Shown here: positions 1-11,608 of the stretch, in pieces | How positions within the stretch are numbered: position 1 is the first letter of the stretch | Layout of the letters: the number at the start of each line of letters is the position of its first letter | NCBI GenBank assembly: GCA_022410635.1 | Contig: JAJVDF010000347.1 | Span: forward strand, 664,776 to 728,775 | Reading direction: 5' to 3' | DNA from: Tretioscincus oriximinensis | Lineage: Eukaryota; Chordata; Lepidosauria; Squamata; Gymnophthalmidae | DNA length: 64,000 nucleotides | Notes under the pieces: model-generated | Told to the model about the DNA's origin: nothing | Seen by the model: only the letters and a program-made list of their open reading frames with translations | Databases searched by the model: none | Position numbers and translations under genes: made by a program

Positions 1-545
1 AGGCCTGAAGCCAGATTGAAATGGGCCTGGATAATCCATTTCTTCAGTTGAACAGCCACAGCCCTCTCCAATACCTTGCCCAGGAAGGGTATGTTGACCA
101 TCGGGTGGTAGTTGTTTAACTCTTCTGGATTCAGGGAAGGGTTCCTAAGGAGAGCTGGTGGGACCACAGCATCCCTCAAAGAAGCGTTCACCACTCCCTG
201 GACCCACCCGGTCACACCCTGCCAACTGGCTTTTATCAGCCAGTAGGGGCAAGNATCCAGAGAGTATGACGTTAACCAAACCCCAACAAGTAGCTTGTCC
301 ACATCCTCAGGCCGCAATAATTGAAACTGATCCAANATAATTGGACCAAATGGTTCTCTGGACACCTCCTCTGGGCTACTCACAAGAGTGGCATACAATC
401 CCTCACGAATCTGAGCGACGTTGCCCTCAAAGTGCCTTGCAAATTTGTTGCAGCAGATATTAGATGGCCTTTGCCCTTGCTCTTCCGGGCTACACCTTAT
501 CAGGCCATTCACCACTCAAAAGACCTCTGCTGGACAGCTACTCAA
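1..545 (-). mobile_element. L2/CR1-superfamily LINE fragment, ORF2 region (truncated by window edge)
   Basis: The reverse complement of 1-130 reads as a reverse-transcriptase start block with a PFLGKVLERAVAVQLKKW motif, typical of L2/CR1-type LINEs. The part from 130 to 541 aligns base for base, with scattered changes and a few stops, to 22225-22590 on the plus strand, so both are copies of one family. The match begins at the shared TAGCTGTCCAGCAGAG (541-526 here, 22225 there). Several in-frame stops and two N bases show this copy is dead. Confidence 0.8.
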
Positions 546-704
546 GAATGCAGTGGTAGCAGAGAAATAATTCCTTTTCACTGCCAGCACTGCCACCTCG
601 TACGCATGATAATGTGCTCTAACCTATGTCCGGTCAGATTCTTGCAGGGATTTGCACTACCTGCACTCCAGCTGTTGGCCTTCCTGCTTCATCACCCTTA
701 ACTC

Positions 705-931
705 CCCAGAATACCAGGGCACTTTGGAGCAATCGTGTTGATAGCCCTGGTCATCTCCCATCCGTTGCCATCAGTTGCAATTTCTTGCAATTCTTGCTTT
801 CAAATAGCTGGGTTGGCTAGAGCTACAGGCTAGTGGAAGGTGCTCACCCCTCCCCACGTCCAATACAGGGCTTCAAAACCCGATCTCCCAGCTGAGAGAC
901 CATCTCCTAAGCAACTGAGCCATTCATGCCT
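705..931 (-). mobile_element. tRNA-derived SINE, antisense copy
   Basis: On the minus strand this has a tRNA-like head: a box A-like TGGCTCAGTTGCTTAGG and a box B-like region at 881-868 (GGGTTTTGAAGCCC). The body contains a characteristic GAATTGCAAGAAATTGCAACTG stretch. The same arrangement occurs on the plus strand at 38115-38420, so it is a dispersed pol III-type SINE. It directly abuts the LINE fragment to its left. Family name not recognised; the 3' boundary is approximate. Confidence 0.7.
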
Positions 932-935
932 GCTC

Positions 936-2506
936 ATGCCATCAAAGGTGCACTGCCCGAATGCATTATAAGCTGCAGCTTATAATTCTCCTGCTCTATA
1001 ACTATTAAAGCTGTAAAGACTAACTCCGGTTTCTAAGGCACTATGGAATTCATTCTGCATCTGTGTATTCTGTTGCTTTTCTGTTTTCACTGATTGCAAG
1101 GCCTTTTATAATTCTTTTCTGAAGCTCTTTTGAACTTGAGGAAGCTGATCATTCTCCTCTATGTTCCTTCAATAAATTCTAAATCTATTTATCTACCACG
1201 CACACATTCCCTAACAGATTGTGATGAATCTTCTAAAGCTTTTCAGCCTCTTAACATTTGGCAATGTTACAATGCCTCTGCTGATTCCTCCCAAAGAGAA
1301 AGGATTTGCAGAAAGAGCAGCTATCCCTGTAGAGAATATTGCAATAAAGGCCTCATTCAAAACAGAAATAAGGACACTATCTACTTATTTCAGAATCCTT
1401 TAATGTTGACCTGCATTCAGATGCCACGAGTTACAGCCTTCTACAAACGTGCTTTTTATATACTTAGAAGACTAATGTTCCCTATACCACATTTTTATGC
1501 AAGTACTTTTTTCAGTTACCTATATTGCTAATTCTCCCCTCAAAATTGAGATTTTCATTTCAAGAGCATTAGTCACACCCATTTTAAAAAAGAAGAAACA
1601 CAGCAATCGCTTTTCCTTTTTATTTCTCAGCTACAAAGACATCCATATTAATTGTTCTCAGTCTGAAATCCCAAGGCCATAGATTGTGTTACGTAAAGCA
1701 ATTATTCAGTCAAATCCTATTAGCAAGAGGTTTTAAAAAGCACAAAAACAATGTTGTGACTGAATATCAGGATTATGTGTCATGTGATGATTCAGACCAT
1801 ATCCAAGTATTTCAGATTTGGTTGAGTATTTGGGTAATTAGATGGAGAACCCCAGCATAAAGGCAAAGGAAATCACATAGAAAACAGAAGCAAATGCTGG
1901 CAAAATAATGTACAAGTTCTGAACAAGTAGGTGAACAAAAAAAAATGATTTTGTGGATGCCAAAAAGAAAAAAATGGAACTTGACCTAGCCCAACATATA
2001 TCCTTTGTTTTAATATTCTCCTCATTTTTCACCTACATATAAACCACCTTTTTCAGTCAACAGAATTGAGCTCTTTTTCTTCTGTTGTATAGTACATTTT
2101 CTAAAATTAGCAGTTTTTACAAAATAAAAAATAAGCATAAAAACAAAAGCTTAAATTTTTAAAAACCATTTACATTTCAATACTTTGAACATTCAAAATA
2201 TTTCAGAACTTTTATATTAAATATGATTTCTAGGATTTTAAATAAATTTATTTCAGCATGACTTCATTCTTGTTTGCTGATAAAATATTAGTTTGATTTC
2301 TACGGATCTTTAAATAAAGACTTTCTGTTTATCTGATCATCCCATCTTCTTGCTTCTTCCTAGATCTAAATCACATTTTCATTTTTAAGCTTCCTTCAGT
2401 TTATCTCTAATTTTGAAAAAGTTGCTTGATCCTTGGGACTTGAGATAAACTGAAGAAGACATGAGAGCATTCATTCTTTGTGGAGCAAACTTTAACTGAA
2501 CAATAG
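936..2506. other. AT-rich intronic sequence, nothing recognised
   Basis: Contains a 133-codon plus frame (1130-1531) and shorter ones without recognisable family, splice or codon signal. No repeats with partners elsewhere in the window were noticed. Confidence 0.5.
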
Positions 2507-2585
2507 TCATAGAATTATAGAATATAGAGTTAGAAGGGATCTCCAGGGTCATCGGGTCCAACCCTCTTCTCAATGCTCAATCATA
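2507..2585 (-). mobile_element. CR1 LINE 3' terminal fragment
   Basis: The minus strand shows the classic amniote CR1 end: a GGTTGGACCCGATGACCCT block, then TCCCTTCTAACTCTA and terminal TTCTATGA-like octamer repeats. Only about 80 bases remain, as expected for 5'-truncated CR1 copies. Confidence 0.85.
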
Positions 2586-4309
2586 CCAAAATTGGTAATA
2601 CTTTGCTTTTGTTTCTTGGGTAAATATTTCTCATATTATACATATAAAAACAAATTCCTCTGCTCTGCCTTCAAAAACCTTTCTCCCTAACAATCCTAAT
2701 AGGCACAGTTGTCATTATTGCCCCTCATTAAGAAAAGGAACTAAACTAGCAGCTATTAAAAGAGTGGGTGAAAAGGGGAATCTCTATGTTTAGCCATTCT
2801 GACATTGGTTACAGAGGTGGCTGCCAAATGATAAGCTACTGTATTTCCCAGCTCTTCCATCTTGTTCTATACTTGTGACAGATATTATGTCCCAAAGGTC
2901 GAGCATTTTATGAAGTTTCTATTTTTGCATAATTTGCATTTTAGCTCCCAGAAAGAGGAAATTAAGAAGAATTTTGGCTTTTATGGACTGGTTTTGAGAG
3001 ACTTTGGCTCATTATTTCCATAGGAATGCTACTACTACAGATCGGATTGGTCATAATAGCTACCTAAAATGTATCAATGGTAGAGCACATTGATCGATTC
3101 TACATGTGTAATATAACATCACTAAAACCACCTTAGAAGAGGTGTGTTTACATACAGAAATTAGTGGGTGTCATTAGAGTCATACACATTTGGCAGACAT
3201 TTGGCAAGCAACTCTGAAATTCCTATCTCTGCTGGAAGATGCTGACAGCTCCATAAATACTTCACAGGGAGCTGGGAAGCAAACGTTCAAATCCAGCAGC
3301 CCAGTCCTACCAGTATTTTAGTGATGTGGCAACATGTGAATGACTACATGGAGAATGACATCACATCACAACAGGAGAAAGCTGTGACATCAAGCAGAAA
3401 TGGCAGTGATTTTTGCACATCTGACTAATTCCATAAAAAGACACTTTAATGAGAGTTCGGTTTTCTGTTTCCTGCTCAAAATAGATGAAAATAATATCCA
3501 GTTACTGTTTTTATTCTGGATTTGAGATTATCAATTTTCACAAGAAATCAAAGGATGAAGCCTCATTTCTATTCTAGTATTCATTCCATTCTTTAAAATG
3601 CTGAGTTTCTAGGTGTAAATCACTGACTTTAGTCTAAAGAGCATTTTTACAGGCATTTAGCTCAGTATTTCAGGAATACCTTCTTGCCAACAGTCACATC
3701 AAAACTTGTGTTCTATAAACGCCTTGAAGTTCTCTCAGAAATAATTTGAATTTTTTTAGGCTGTATATTGCCCATGGGCTGTAATTTATTTATTTATTTA
3801 TTTTACTCCTCCTTTTCCCTCAGCTACTTTGGGTTTTATGATAATAAAAGCAATAAAAATATCTTCTTAGTACTACTGGTGTCTATATTTTGCCTAAATA
3901 TATTATTAATGTTTTCATGTTTGGGGGAAAATTATATTATTAAAAAAGAACTACTCTGAGACCACTTTTGAGAGTGACATTTGATCACATTTTTGAATTT
4001 AAAAATGTTCTGTTGATTTTAGTGATGATTTCATGTCCCTACTGAAATGTAAACAATATATAAATAAATAAAGGTTGATCTGTAATTCAGTGAAAATCCG
4101 TAATTTGAAATGCAGTTCGTACATTTTTATTTTTGTTTGAAACACAGCATTTCAAGGACTTGATATCTCTCTTTTTATTAAAAAATACATCAATCAAAGA
4201 ACATGCAAGAATATTTATTTTGCTTTAAAAGTCTTGGCCATCAGGTTTAATTGCAGAACATGAATAGTTAAAAAAAACCAGGACAGTAGAGTTGCATCTT
4301 TAATGGGTA
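2586..4309. other. AT-rich intronic sequence, nothing recognised
   Basis: No gene or transposon recognised. A short TTTA tetranucleotide run lies near 3787-3803. Confidence 0.5.
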
Positions 4310-4653
4310 CAGTGATACCTCGGTTCTCGAACGCCTTGACTTNCGACNAAATCGGTATTCGACCAGGAGATTCCAGAAACTTTTGTCCTGGAATCCGACC
4401 AAATATTTGGAACTCGNACTTCCTTCGGTGTTCTTTCGGCCCAGCGCGCCTTGCTTGCGTCATCAGTGTCCGTTTTTTCGGCCCGGCGCGCCTTGCTTGC
4501 GTCATCAGTGTGCGTTTTTTCGGCCCGGCGCGCCTTGCTTGCGTCATCAGTGTGCGTTTTTTCGGCCCGGCACGCCTTGCTTCGGTTCTCGAACAATTTG
4601 GTTCTCGACCGTCCTCCTGGGACGAATTATGTTCGAGAACCGAGGTATCACTG
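4310..4653. mobile_element. mariner/Tigger-like MITE with perfect 23-bp inverted ends
   Basis: The ends, starting CAGTGATACCTCGGTTCTCG at 4310 and its exact complement ending at 4653, are identical over 23 bases. The element is flanked by TA on both sides (4308-4309 and 4654-4655), the target duplication of Tc1/mariner elements. Its 344 bases encode no transposase. The centre is GC-rich and filled by a 42-bp tandem repeat. Parts of the terminal motif (GGTTCTCGA) recur internally near 4583-4610. Confidence 0.9.
4436..4580. repeat. 42-bp minisatellite inside the MITE (about 3.5 units)
   Basis: The anchor GCGCGCCTTGC recurs at 4444, 4486, 4528 and (as GCACGCC) 4570, exactly 42 bases apart, each followed by GCGTCATCAGTGT and a T-run then CGGCCC. 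Units 2-4 are nearly identical and unit 1 carries a few changes. As 42 is divisible by three, frames stay open on both strands here without being genes. Confidence 0.93.
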
Positions 4654-4744
4654 TATATTGAAACGTCAGCACATCGTTCAGGCATTAAAAGGTGCATCTG
4701 CTGAAATTTTCTCTTTGATACTACAATTAATGTTAGGGGGGGAA

Positions 4745-5460
4745 GTGTAATAACTTTACAAAAAGGAGTAGAAAATTATACATAAATGGTATAAGAACCC
4801 AGCACATTTTTCCCAATATAAATGGGTTATGCTGGCATGGATGTCAGTAAAGAGATATTGTCATATGATAAGGGAGTGTAAAAAGTACATTAATATTGGG
4901 AAAAAGTTCAAGAAGAAATAAATATTAAATTAAATATGCAAATNAGTGTAACAGAATGCATGCAGATTTGAATTTCCAATCATTAGAGAAAAAAGAAGTA
5001 ATGGATACATTTATAGCATGTGCACAAATAGTTCTAACAGGAGGATGGAAAGACAAGTATAAATGGATGATCAATGCATGGTATACTGTAATTATATTGT
5101 AAATATGCTAGCAACAGAAAGAGCAAATTGTAGGATTAATAATGAAAATAATATGGATAAAATTAGAATGTGTAAACAAAAATTGAGGATAGTAAAAGTA
5201 TACTGCTCAAAACAATTAAGGGAACAATTAAGTGTTCCCTTAATTATTTTCAGCAGTATATTTAGAAAAAAATTAGGAGTGAAAATGAAAAAATGAGTTA
5301 GATTAGGTAATTTTTCTATGTGGTATTTCTAGGAGAATGTGTTGTATAGGAGGGAAACTATTACCTGGGGTGGGAAGAGGGAGGGGTGGGAGAAAGAAAA
5401 TCTGTCAAGATGTATTATTATTCAATGAACTGTAAAAATGTAAAAGATGAAATTATTTTT
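4745..5460 (+). mobile_element. L1 LINE 3' end (ORF2 C-terminus remnant and 3' UTR)
   Basis: With frameshifts allowed, the plus strand gives a degraded L1 ORF2 C-terminal pattern: a tryptophan-rich start, CHM..ECKKY, then a WK-containing block near 5045-5060 before a short C-terminal tail. A G-rich stretch (5365-5390) and an AT-rich end follow, as in reptile L1 3' UTRs. It is interrupted at 5201-5258 by a Tc1-type MITE. Boundaries are approximate. Confidence 0.6.
5201..5258. mobile_element. 58-bp Tc1/mariner MITE
   Basis: Ends TACTGCTCAAAACAATTAAG and its near-complement (AGCAGTA at 5252-5258), flanked by TA duplications at 5199-5200 and 5259-5260. The ends are those of a Tc1-like family with TACTGCTCAAAA termini. 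A second copy lies at 59967-60044. It sits inside the L1 tail and is therefore younger than it. Confidence 0.85.
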
Positions 5461-6989
5461 TTTACAACAAGGGAAAAGACACCGAACATTAAAGATGCAG
5501 CATTGTTCGTGTTTTTGTTGCTATTAACTCCAGATATGCATATTTAACGGCATTCCTAGATGTACTTCAATCTACTAAATTAAAAAGAGCTTGAAATGAT
5601 TGTATTTTGTGTTGCAAATGTGAACTAGATTAATCTCCAATAGACAAAGCATGACCTGAATTTTAAAGTATGAAGGTATTTATAAATCTCTTGATCTTAT
5701 ATGTAATTCTTTGTTGCTGATCAAAACTGAAATTATTTTTATAATGTTAATAACACTGAAAACTTGCTAATCCGTTGAAATCAGTCCTTGAAAAGAAGAA
5801 ATGCTTTACATATACATGGTTTTAAAGGAATCTGTGTCATACATGTTAAATAACAGCTTATGCTAAAAATGAAGAAAGAATGACACCTACATTTTGCTGT
5901 AAATTATTATTAAACAGGAAAAAAAAAGATACGCTATGCTCTTAACAATTAGTTATTGGTGTTCTTTGCTTGGACACAAAGGCATTTTATTGTGATGAAT
6001 TCTTACCCCAAAGTAGAACTATATGCAGTTCAGCAGATATCAAAAATCCTATTTGTATTGGCAGATTCAAAAGATGATCGAAGAAAATAGCCTACGAAAA
6101 GGTTTATTTTTTAAAAATAGCCAAAAATTTGCTGTTGCTGATTTATGAAGTTGTTTGCAAGAAAGACATAAAAGCTAATCTCCATATGAAAAGAAAAAAA
6201 GAATAAATCATGCAATTTAAATTTGTAATTCCAATCAGCAAAAATGCAATTTTTTAAAGAATAATATGAAGCACTGAAAGACAACAACTTGATAAGAGCT
6301 CTTCTCTTTACTTTAAAAAAATGATGCAAAAGAACAGCTGGAAAATCTGAGCAACATAGAAAGGGGAAAAAGCTTCCACCACTATTAATAATCCAAAGTA
6401 ATTAAAATTGATTTCAAGCTCTTTTAATCTAATAAGCCGTCTCCCTATCCTTTGAATTTCCTTGCTGCATTTACTGAAATTTAGCTTTAATTTCTAAATG
6501 GATACTCTTTCACCATGGAAGTCCATCTTTTGCAAAAAATAAAGAGATGCAGGACTATTTACACAAAGCGTACATGTCATACTCCACCCTCCGCTTAAGA
6601 TGTTTCAACATCTGCATACATTGGGAGAGGCAAAGTGCAATGAATAATAAAGAAATAAGTTCAGCAGATGTTTGTTAAAACACACTATTCATTTTTAATT
6701 GGATAAAAAGAAGCTAAGTGGTAATATCTGCATGGTAGCACTTTAATCCAGTTAAGAGATCAAACAACATGCTTTCAAGAATATTCACCAACCATTAAGG
6801 TGGATTAAAGGCAGGATGCAAACATTTGCATACATTGTTTCTTTTTTAGTGTTTGTGAATGCAACCTCAGACACGACTGTACACTGTAAATTATTTTTCA
6901 AAAAATGTAAGAATAACTAATATACCTTTAATATTGTAACAAGCTTTTCATAAACAAAAGCTGTGATAGTGCTTTTATTATAGACAAGA
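5461..6989. other. AT-rich intronic sequence, nothing recognised
   Basis: Very AT-rich with poly-A and poly-T runs; no gene, RNA or transposon signature noticed. Confidence 0.5.
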
Positions 6990-7257
6990 TGTGAGACTCT
7001 TGATGGCGAATGAACACTCTGACAAGAGTTAGGTCTGCAGTGATTGCCTGCTGCCAAGGTAGCAACATTTATACAGTCCCTCAGCCAATTACTGCATCCC
7101 CATTTTCCCACTTGAAACATTCAACTCAGATTGGTTGCATTTAAACATTAGAGGTTTCCCTCCAAAACTCCCTGGAGCTCAAGAGGTTTCCCTCCAAAAC
7201 GTACAAACTGTATAACAGTTATATACAATCTTATATACATGTCATGTCCCCATGACA
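6990..7257 (-). repeat. 3' LTR of the Ty3/gypsy element
   Basis: In element orientation it runs TGTCATGGGGACATG ... GAGTCTCACA, with TG...CA termini. It shares with 9514-9766 the block around CCCTCAGCCAAT and the duplicated AGAGGTTTC motif, but has its own variant stretch at about 7025-7075, so the two LTRs have diverged by substitutions and an indel. Confidence 0.9.
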
Positions 7258-7449
7258 TCCTGTCCCCCCCAAGATTACAACACCCCTTTCGGCTTTAGGG
7301 GGTAGCAGTTGTGAAATGCCCAGACCGAAACAGGAGCTTTTATGTCCTGTGTGTCTACCCAGCAGTATTCGGCAATAGGCATGTGCTTCCAGAGCACAAA
7401 ATATTGCAATTTCCCACCCCAAACTCGAGAGTCCCCAATGTCTTGCACT

Positions 7450-7683
7450 TCAAAGTGCTTGTGCCCATCCACCAAGAGTGGAAGGCGGTGCTGTGCCAGA
7501 GACCTCAGGAGCCACCTTTAGCAAGCTCACATGGAACACCGGGTGGATTTTGTAGTGAGCCGGCAGCTCCAGTTCAATCGCCGACAGGCCTATGCAGCGG
7601 TGGATCCGAAAAGGCCCCACAAATTTAGGCCCCAATTTTTGGGAAGGTTGCAAACAGCGGAGATTCTTCGTGGACAAGTACAC
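7450..7683 (-). pseudogene. gypsy integrase C-terminal domain remnant
   Basis: The minus-strand frame shows [11 protein letters not shown] and [10 protein letters not shown], the usual C-terminal SH3-like (GPY/F-type) block that follows integrase in Ty3/gypsy pol and usually precedes a chromodomain. It is out of frame with the integrase core upstream. Confidence 0.85.
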
Positions 7684-7921
7684 AAAGTCCCCTGCTTTGA
7701 AACTAACAGCAGTCCGGTGCTTGTCGGCCTAGGTTTCGTAAGCACCTTTGGCGCCCTCCAAGGCATCACGAACACAGCACCAGCCTGCGGCAACAGTTGT
7801 AGCCTAGTCCTGAACAGGAACAGAGTCTGAGGCAGCAGAAAGCAACAGCGGCAACGCCTTCGGATCCATTTCGTACACAATCTTAAATGGTGACTGTCCC
7901 GTGCTGGCATGAACTGAGTTG

Positions 7922-8719
7922 CTATACGCGAACTCTGGGTATGGCAAGAGGCTCACCCAATTGTCTTGCTGCTAGGTTATGTAGCAGCGGAGGTACTGTT
8001 CCAGGACCTGGTTTACTCTCTCCATCTGACCATCCGTTTGTGGGTGTGGACAACCCAGGGGCAATGTCTAACAGTTTCAGAAATGTCAGCCAAAACTGAG
8101 ACATGTATTGGACGCCTCTGTCACTCACGATCTTGGTAGGTAGACCATGGAGCCTGAAAATGTGCCGGATAAACAGTTCGGCCAGTTCCTGGGAAGTGGG
8201 CAACTTGAAGCATGGAACAAAATGGACCTGTTTGGAAAAGAGGTCCATGACCACGCAGATAACTGTGCACCTTTTGCTCTCTGGCAAGTCTGTGATGAAA
8301 TCCATCCCTATATGGGACCACGGGCATGGCGGTGCAGGGAGCGGCTGCAGCAACCCCCTGGGCTTACTTTCCTGACACTTGGAAGTGGCACAGACAGCAC
8401 AGTTTTTCAAATAAGCGTCCAGATCCCCCCGAACACCCGGCCATCAAAATTGTCTGTGTAGCAAGTGCCAGGACTTCAGGAACACAAAATTTCCAGCGAC
8501 CTTAGGCCCATGACAGCTGCCCAAAATGTCCAAGCGAAGGGCCTCTGGAACATAAATCCTACCATCCCAAAGTGCCCAGCTGTCCCGAAAGTCAAGTTCA
8601 TTCTTGTGTTGTTTATACCAGACATCACTAGCCAAAGCCGACTGGAACCCAGGTGGCAAGTCCCAGTTAGTGACCCCGGCTTTGGACACGGCTCTAGTGA
8701 CCATACCTAACCCCAACTG
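7922..8719 (-). pseudogene. gypsy integrase remnant
   Basis: Minus strand 8719-8444 covers the N-terminal zinc-binding part, and 8410-7922 the core. Readable landmarks are a CAVCATSK stretch (second half of the HHCC finger), GMDFITDLP with the first catalytic aspartate, and KIVSDRGVQYMS with the second. The region that should hold the catalytic glutamate after the TNG motif is altered and frameshifted. Two separate frames are needed, so no active enzyme is encoded. Confidence 0.88.
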
Positions 8720-9345
8720 TTGAGGTGTGAAGACAGTGTTCACCACTTCAGCCCCCTTACTATCGTGCTGAGGAAGCCTGGACAAAGCATAAGCTAAGAA
8801 GTTCTTGTGGCCAGGCACATAGCTGAGCACAAAGTTAAATCGCTGGAAGTACTGGGCCCACCTCAACTGCTTCCCAGACAGCTTCTGTGGAGTGTGAAGC
8901 GCCTCCAAATTCTTATGATCCGTCAACACCTTGAAGGGGGTGAGGGGCCCTTCCAGTCAATGCCTCCAAGTTTCCAGAGCCCAGTAGACAGCTGCAGCCT
9001 CCTTCTCCCAAATTGGCCAGTTGCGCTCGGTGGAGTCAAAGTTCCTGGAGAGTGGGCGCAAGGATGCAGTCAGCCAACCTTGTCTGCCTGCAGCAACACC
9101 GCCCTGACAGCCATGTCCGAAGTGTCCACCTGGACCTCAAACAGCTGAGCTGGATCAGAATGCGACAACATGGGCTCCTTCACAAAGTGTGCCTTCAACA
9201 TTGCAAATGCCTGGTGGCAAGCAGGCAACCAATCTTATTTGCTGCTGGGTTTAGGCACCACTCCTGTTCCTGTTTTTAGCAAATCAATGAGCGGGAGGAT
9301 AATGGCAGCAAAATTAGGAATGAATTGTCTGTAAAAATTAGCAAA
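8720..9345 (-). pseudogene. gypsy pol remnant: RT thumb and RNase H
   Basis: The minus strand from 9345 to about 9220 reads, in one frame, an RT-thumb block with FANFYRQF and ILPLIDLL motifs. After a frame change, 9215-9090 carries the FEVQVDTSDMAV block that opens RNase H of Ty3/gypsy elements. 8929-8760 carries TDHKNLEAL and SYVPGHKNFLAYALSRLPQ, the RNase H end, where the usual aspartate before ALSR is replaced by tyrosine. Frames shift and stops occur between blocks, so it is a pseudogene. The palm with the catalytic aspartates lies in the deleted part. Confidence 0.85.
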
Positions 9346-9513
9346 ACTCCGGCAGCAGCAGACGCAAGCTGTCTCCGGCCAGCGGCGTGTCCCAGAGACG
9401 ACATGTCAAAAGGTCCCACTGGATGCCAGTGTTGGGAGCCTCAGTGACATCGAATTCCCCACCAACTGGGCTATATGCCATGGTAGGAATTTTTTTTGTG
9501 ACTGCAGACCTCT

Positions 9514-9766
9514 TGTGAGACTCTCGATGGCAAATGAACACTCTGACAAGTGAATACCAGCTCAGAAAGTGATTTATTGCAGTAGGTCCCTCAGCCAATC
9601 ACTGCATCCCCGTTTTCCCGCTTGAAACATTCAACTCAGATTTGTTACATTTAAACATTAGAGGTTTCCCTCCAAAACTCCCTGGAGCTCAAGAGGTTTC
9701 TTCCAAAACGTACGATCAGTATAACAGTTATATGCAATCTTATATACATGTCATGTCCCCATGACA
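9514..9766 (-). repeat. 5' LTR of the Ty3/gypsy element
   Basis: Same termini as 6990-7257. In element orientation it precedes the internal region. The internal side starts AGAGGTCTGCAGTCAC, in which no common tRNA primer-binding site was recognised. Confidence 0.9.
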
Positions 9767-11055
9767 CCAGGGCCACAACTGATTATTATCCTGAGTGATA
9801 CAGAACCTAATTGCAACCTAATTGCAGAATAGTAAAACTAACAATTAAGTCTAACCTCACTAAAACTGATAACATATTGGATCAGGGATGTATCTGAATA
9901 AACTGGAGACTATTCCATGTCTGACTTGGCTGACAGATAGGATAATTTTTTTTTATTTAATCCACAAAATGCAAGCAACATCATAGATAAAAAAGACGCT
10001 AGAGTATACGGTCTATGTATTTTATTCTACTTCTAAGGTATGCCTTTTATATGCAAAGAAGCATATGAACACATTGTGTGATTAGAGTATTTTTAGTTTT
10101 TCTCCCAGTAAATCCAGCTAACTTATGTTTTATGCAGTTTGCAAGCAAAACATAATTGGAAACTGCAAAATCTCTTGAGAGCTCTTATTTTCCCTATTTT
10201 CTTTCGTCAGACACTAATTGGAAAACTGATACATTTAAGAGCAAATTTTTCTCCAGCTGGTATGGAGCTCCATACATGACCGAGCACTAAAAGTGTTGCT
10301 TTTACAAGCTTCCCAATAAACAGTAGAAACTAGATGAAGATCAGGAGTTTGTTGCACATAAATTTTGTTTTTAATTCATATACCAAACTAAAAACTATTA
10401 GAGGCTTTGCCGTGCATACAGACTAGTTTTGGGTGTCTCACTGTAGCTGAATGAATAACACATGGAATTCTGTAACACTATTGGAGACACAGAAAAGCAA
10501 GTTGAGACAGGTAAGCAAGCCTACACTCCATTCATTAGGAGTCCATTATTATTATGTTCATTTATGAAACACATTGACGAATCAATGCTTTTGACCTGTG
10601 GTGCTGGTTAATGAAGTCAAGTCCTTAAGAAGTATGTTTTCCCACTATTAGTTAATTATATTTTTTTTACGCGACCTGAAAAATAACTGATATCTTTATG
10701 GAGCACAATGTTGGAAGGGCTTCTATCTTGGATGCAATTCCCAAAGACCAAATAAACAACCATCCCTGCACTTTATAACTGCATTAATAATAGAAATGTT
10801 GATTACCACATAAAGTCAGAAACAGAAGGGTGAAGTTTCTCCATTTACCTTGCCCTATATTCTAATATGTTCGATGTCTAACTGATTGACCTATCAGAGC
10901 ATGGGGCACAGCCTGCACTCACTCGCTCTTTTTCATTTTTTGCTTTTGAATGCCAACAATAAATAATAAATAAATAGTTCTGAGCAGAGAGAGAGCAGCA
11001 GGACATCTTCCATGTGGGTACGGAAGATGTCTTACTCTTTCAGATGAAACTAGAA
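9767..11055. other. AT-rich intronic sequence, nothing recognised
   Basis: No coding or repeat signature with a partner elsewhere. A small inverted repeat, GGACATCTTCCATGTG / GGAAGATGTC, lies near 11002-11032. Confidence 0.5.
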
Positions 11056-11384
11056 GCTATAGGTCATCGGCCTTTGGAATTTACTTCCTGAAGAGGTAGT
11101 GGTAGCCAACAGCTTGGATAGTTTCAAGACAGGTCCAGACAAGTTCATGAACACCAAGGGAATAAATAGGTACTATGATGGATGTTTGGATGTTGCCTCC
11201 AGGATGGAGCAACAGGCAGGACTCCTGAAATATCATTTGCAGGGAGTCATGAACATGTGCATATTTTGCTTTCCTCTGTTCGGACTGCCCAGATGCATCT
11301 GGTGGGCCTCTGTGTGACACAGAATGCTGGACTTGATGGGCTGTGGCCTGATCCAGTATGGCTCTTCTTATGTTCTTATGTACA
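11056..11384 (+). mobile_element. CR1/L3-like LINE 3' end (family A)
   Basis: Begins in the last coding block of ORF2 (a FGIYFLKR..GS-type LP(E)EVV motif at 11075-11100) and continues through the 3' UTR to terminal TTCTTATG repeats. The same UTR occurs at 14491, 18353, 24362, 28926 and 61414, all on the plus strand. Minus-strand frames over it are shadows. Confidence 0.85.
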
Positions 11385-11421
11385 ACAGCACTAAGAAAGA
11401 GCAGTAAATGAGTGCTCAAAT

Positions 11422-11539
11422 AAAGAGGATTTTTTTTTCTGCTTAACAAAGCCCCTGCTGAGCACATGACCTGTAGGGGAGGGGCTTGTTGGTGACTCAC
11501 AGGAAGTAATTAGCAAACAAGCATAGCTGCATCCTCTTT
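11422..11539. repeat. Direct repeat pair, copy 1
   Basis: Starts AAAGAGGAT and ends ATCCTCTTT, so its tips are inverted. The body, with GTGACTCACAGGAAG and AGCAAACAAGCA, recurs at 11609-11720. Possibly a small MITE; family unknown. Confidence 0.6.
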
Positions 11540-11608
11540 CCAGCCCAAGGAAGAGGGGGGAAATCGCCAGGATAGAGACTTTGGAGTTTGGGGATTTTTA
11601 GCAGTTTT

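Larger units (their letters stand above)
6990..9766 (-). mobile_element. Defective Ty3/gypsy LTR retrotransposon
   Basis: Two direct repeats of 253-268 bases, each starting TGTGAGACTC and ending CCATGACA in plus orientation, bracket a minus-strand pol remnant. Internal order on the minus strand is: short unrecognised leader frame, reverse-transcriptase thumb, RNase H with connection, integrase, and a C-terminal SH3/chromo-like domain. Most of gag, the protease and the catalytic palm of the reverse transcriptase are absent, so the copy cannot move by itself. A purine tract (GGGGGGGACAGGA on the minus strand, 7270-7258) lies next to the 3' LTR as expected. No primer-binding site or clear target duplication was seen; flanks ACAAGA and CCAGG are only weakly alike. 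Confidence 0.92.

Noticed and set aside
868..881. Functional tRNA gene at the box B-like motif
   Set aside because: The cloverleaf is not intact and the sequence continues into a SINE body shared with 38115-38420.
1130..1531. 133-codon plus frame
   Set aside because: No family, no codon pattern or splice context; sequence looks like ordinary AT-rich intron.
4215..4704. Overlapping open frames up to 160 codons on both strands
   Set aside because: They come from a 42-bp tandem array whose period is divisible by three, inside a MITE.
7311..9279. Many plus-strand frames between the LTRs
   Set aside because: Antisense shadows of the minus-strand gypsy pol remnant.
11081..11500. 139-codon minus frame, with near-identical minus frames at 18349, 24359, 29042 and 61446
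   Set aside because: These are the reverse strand of the CR1/L3-like 3' UTR; they recur only because the repeat recurs.
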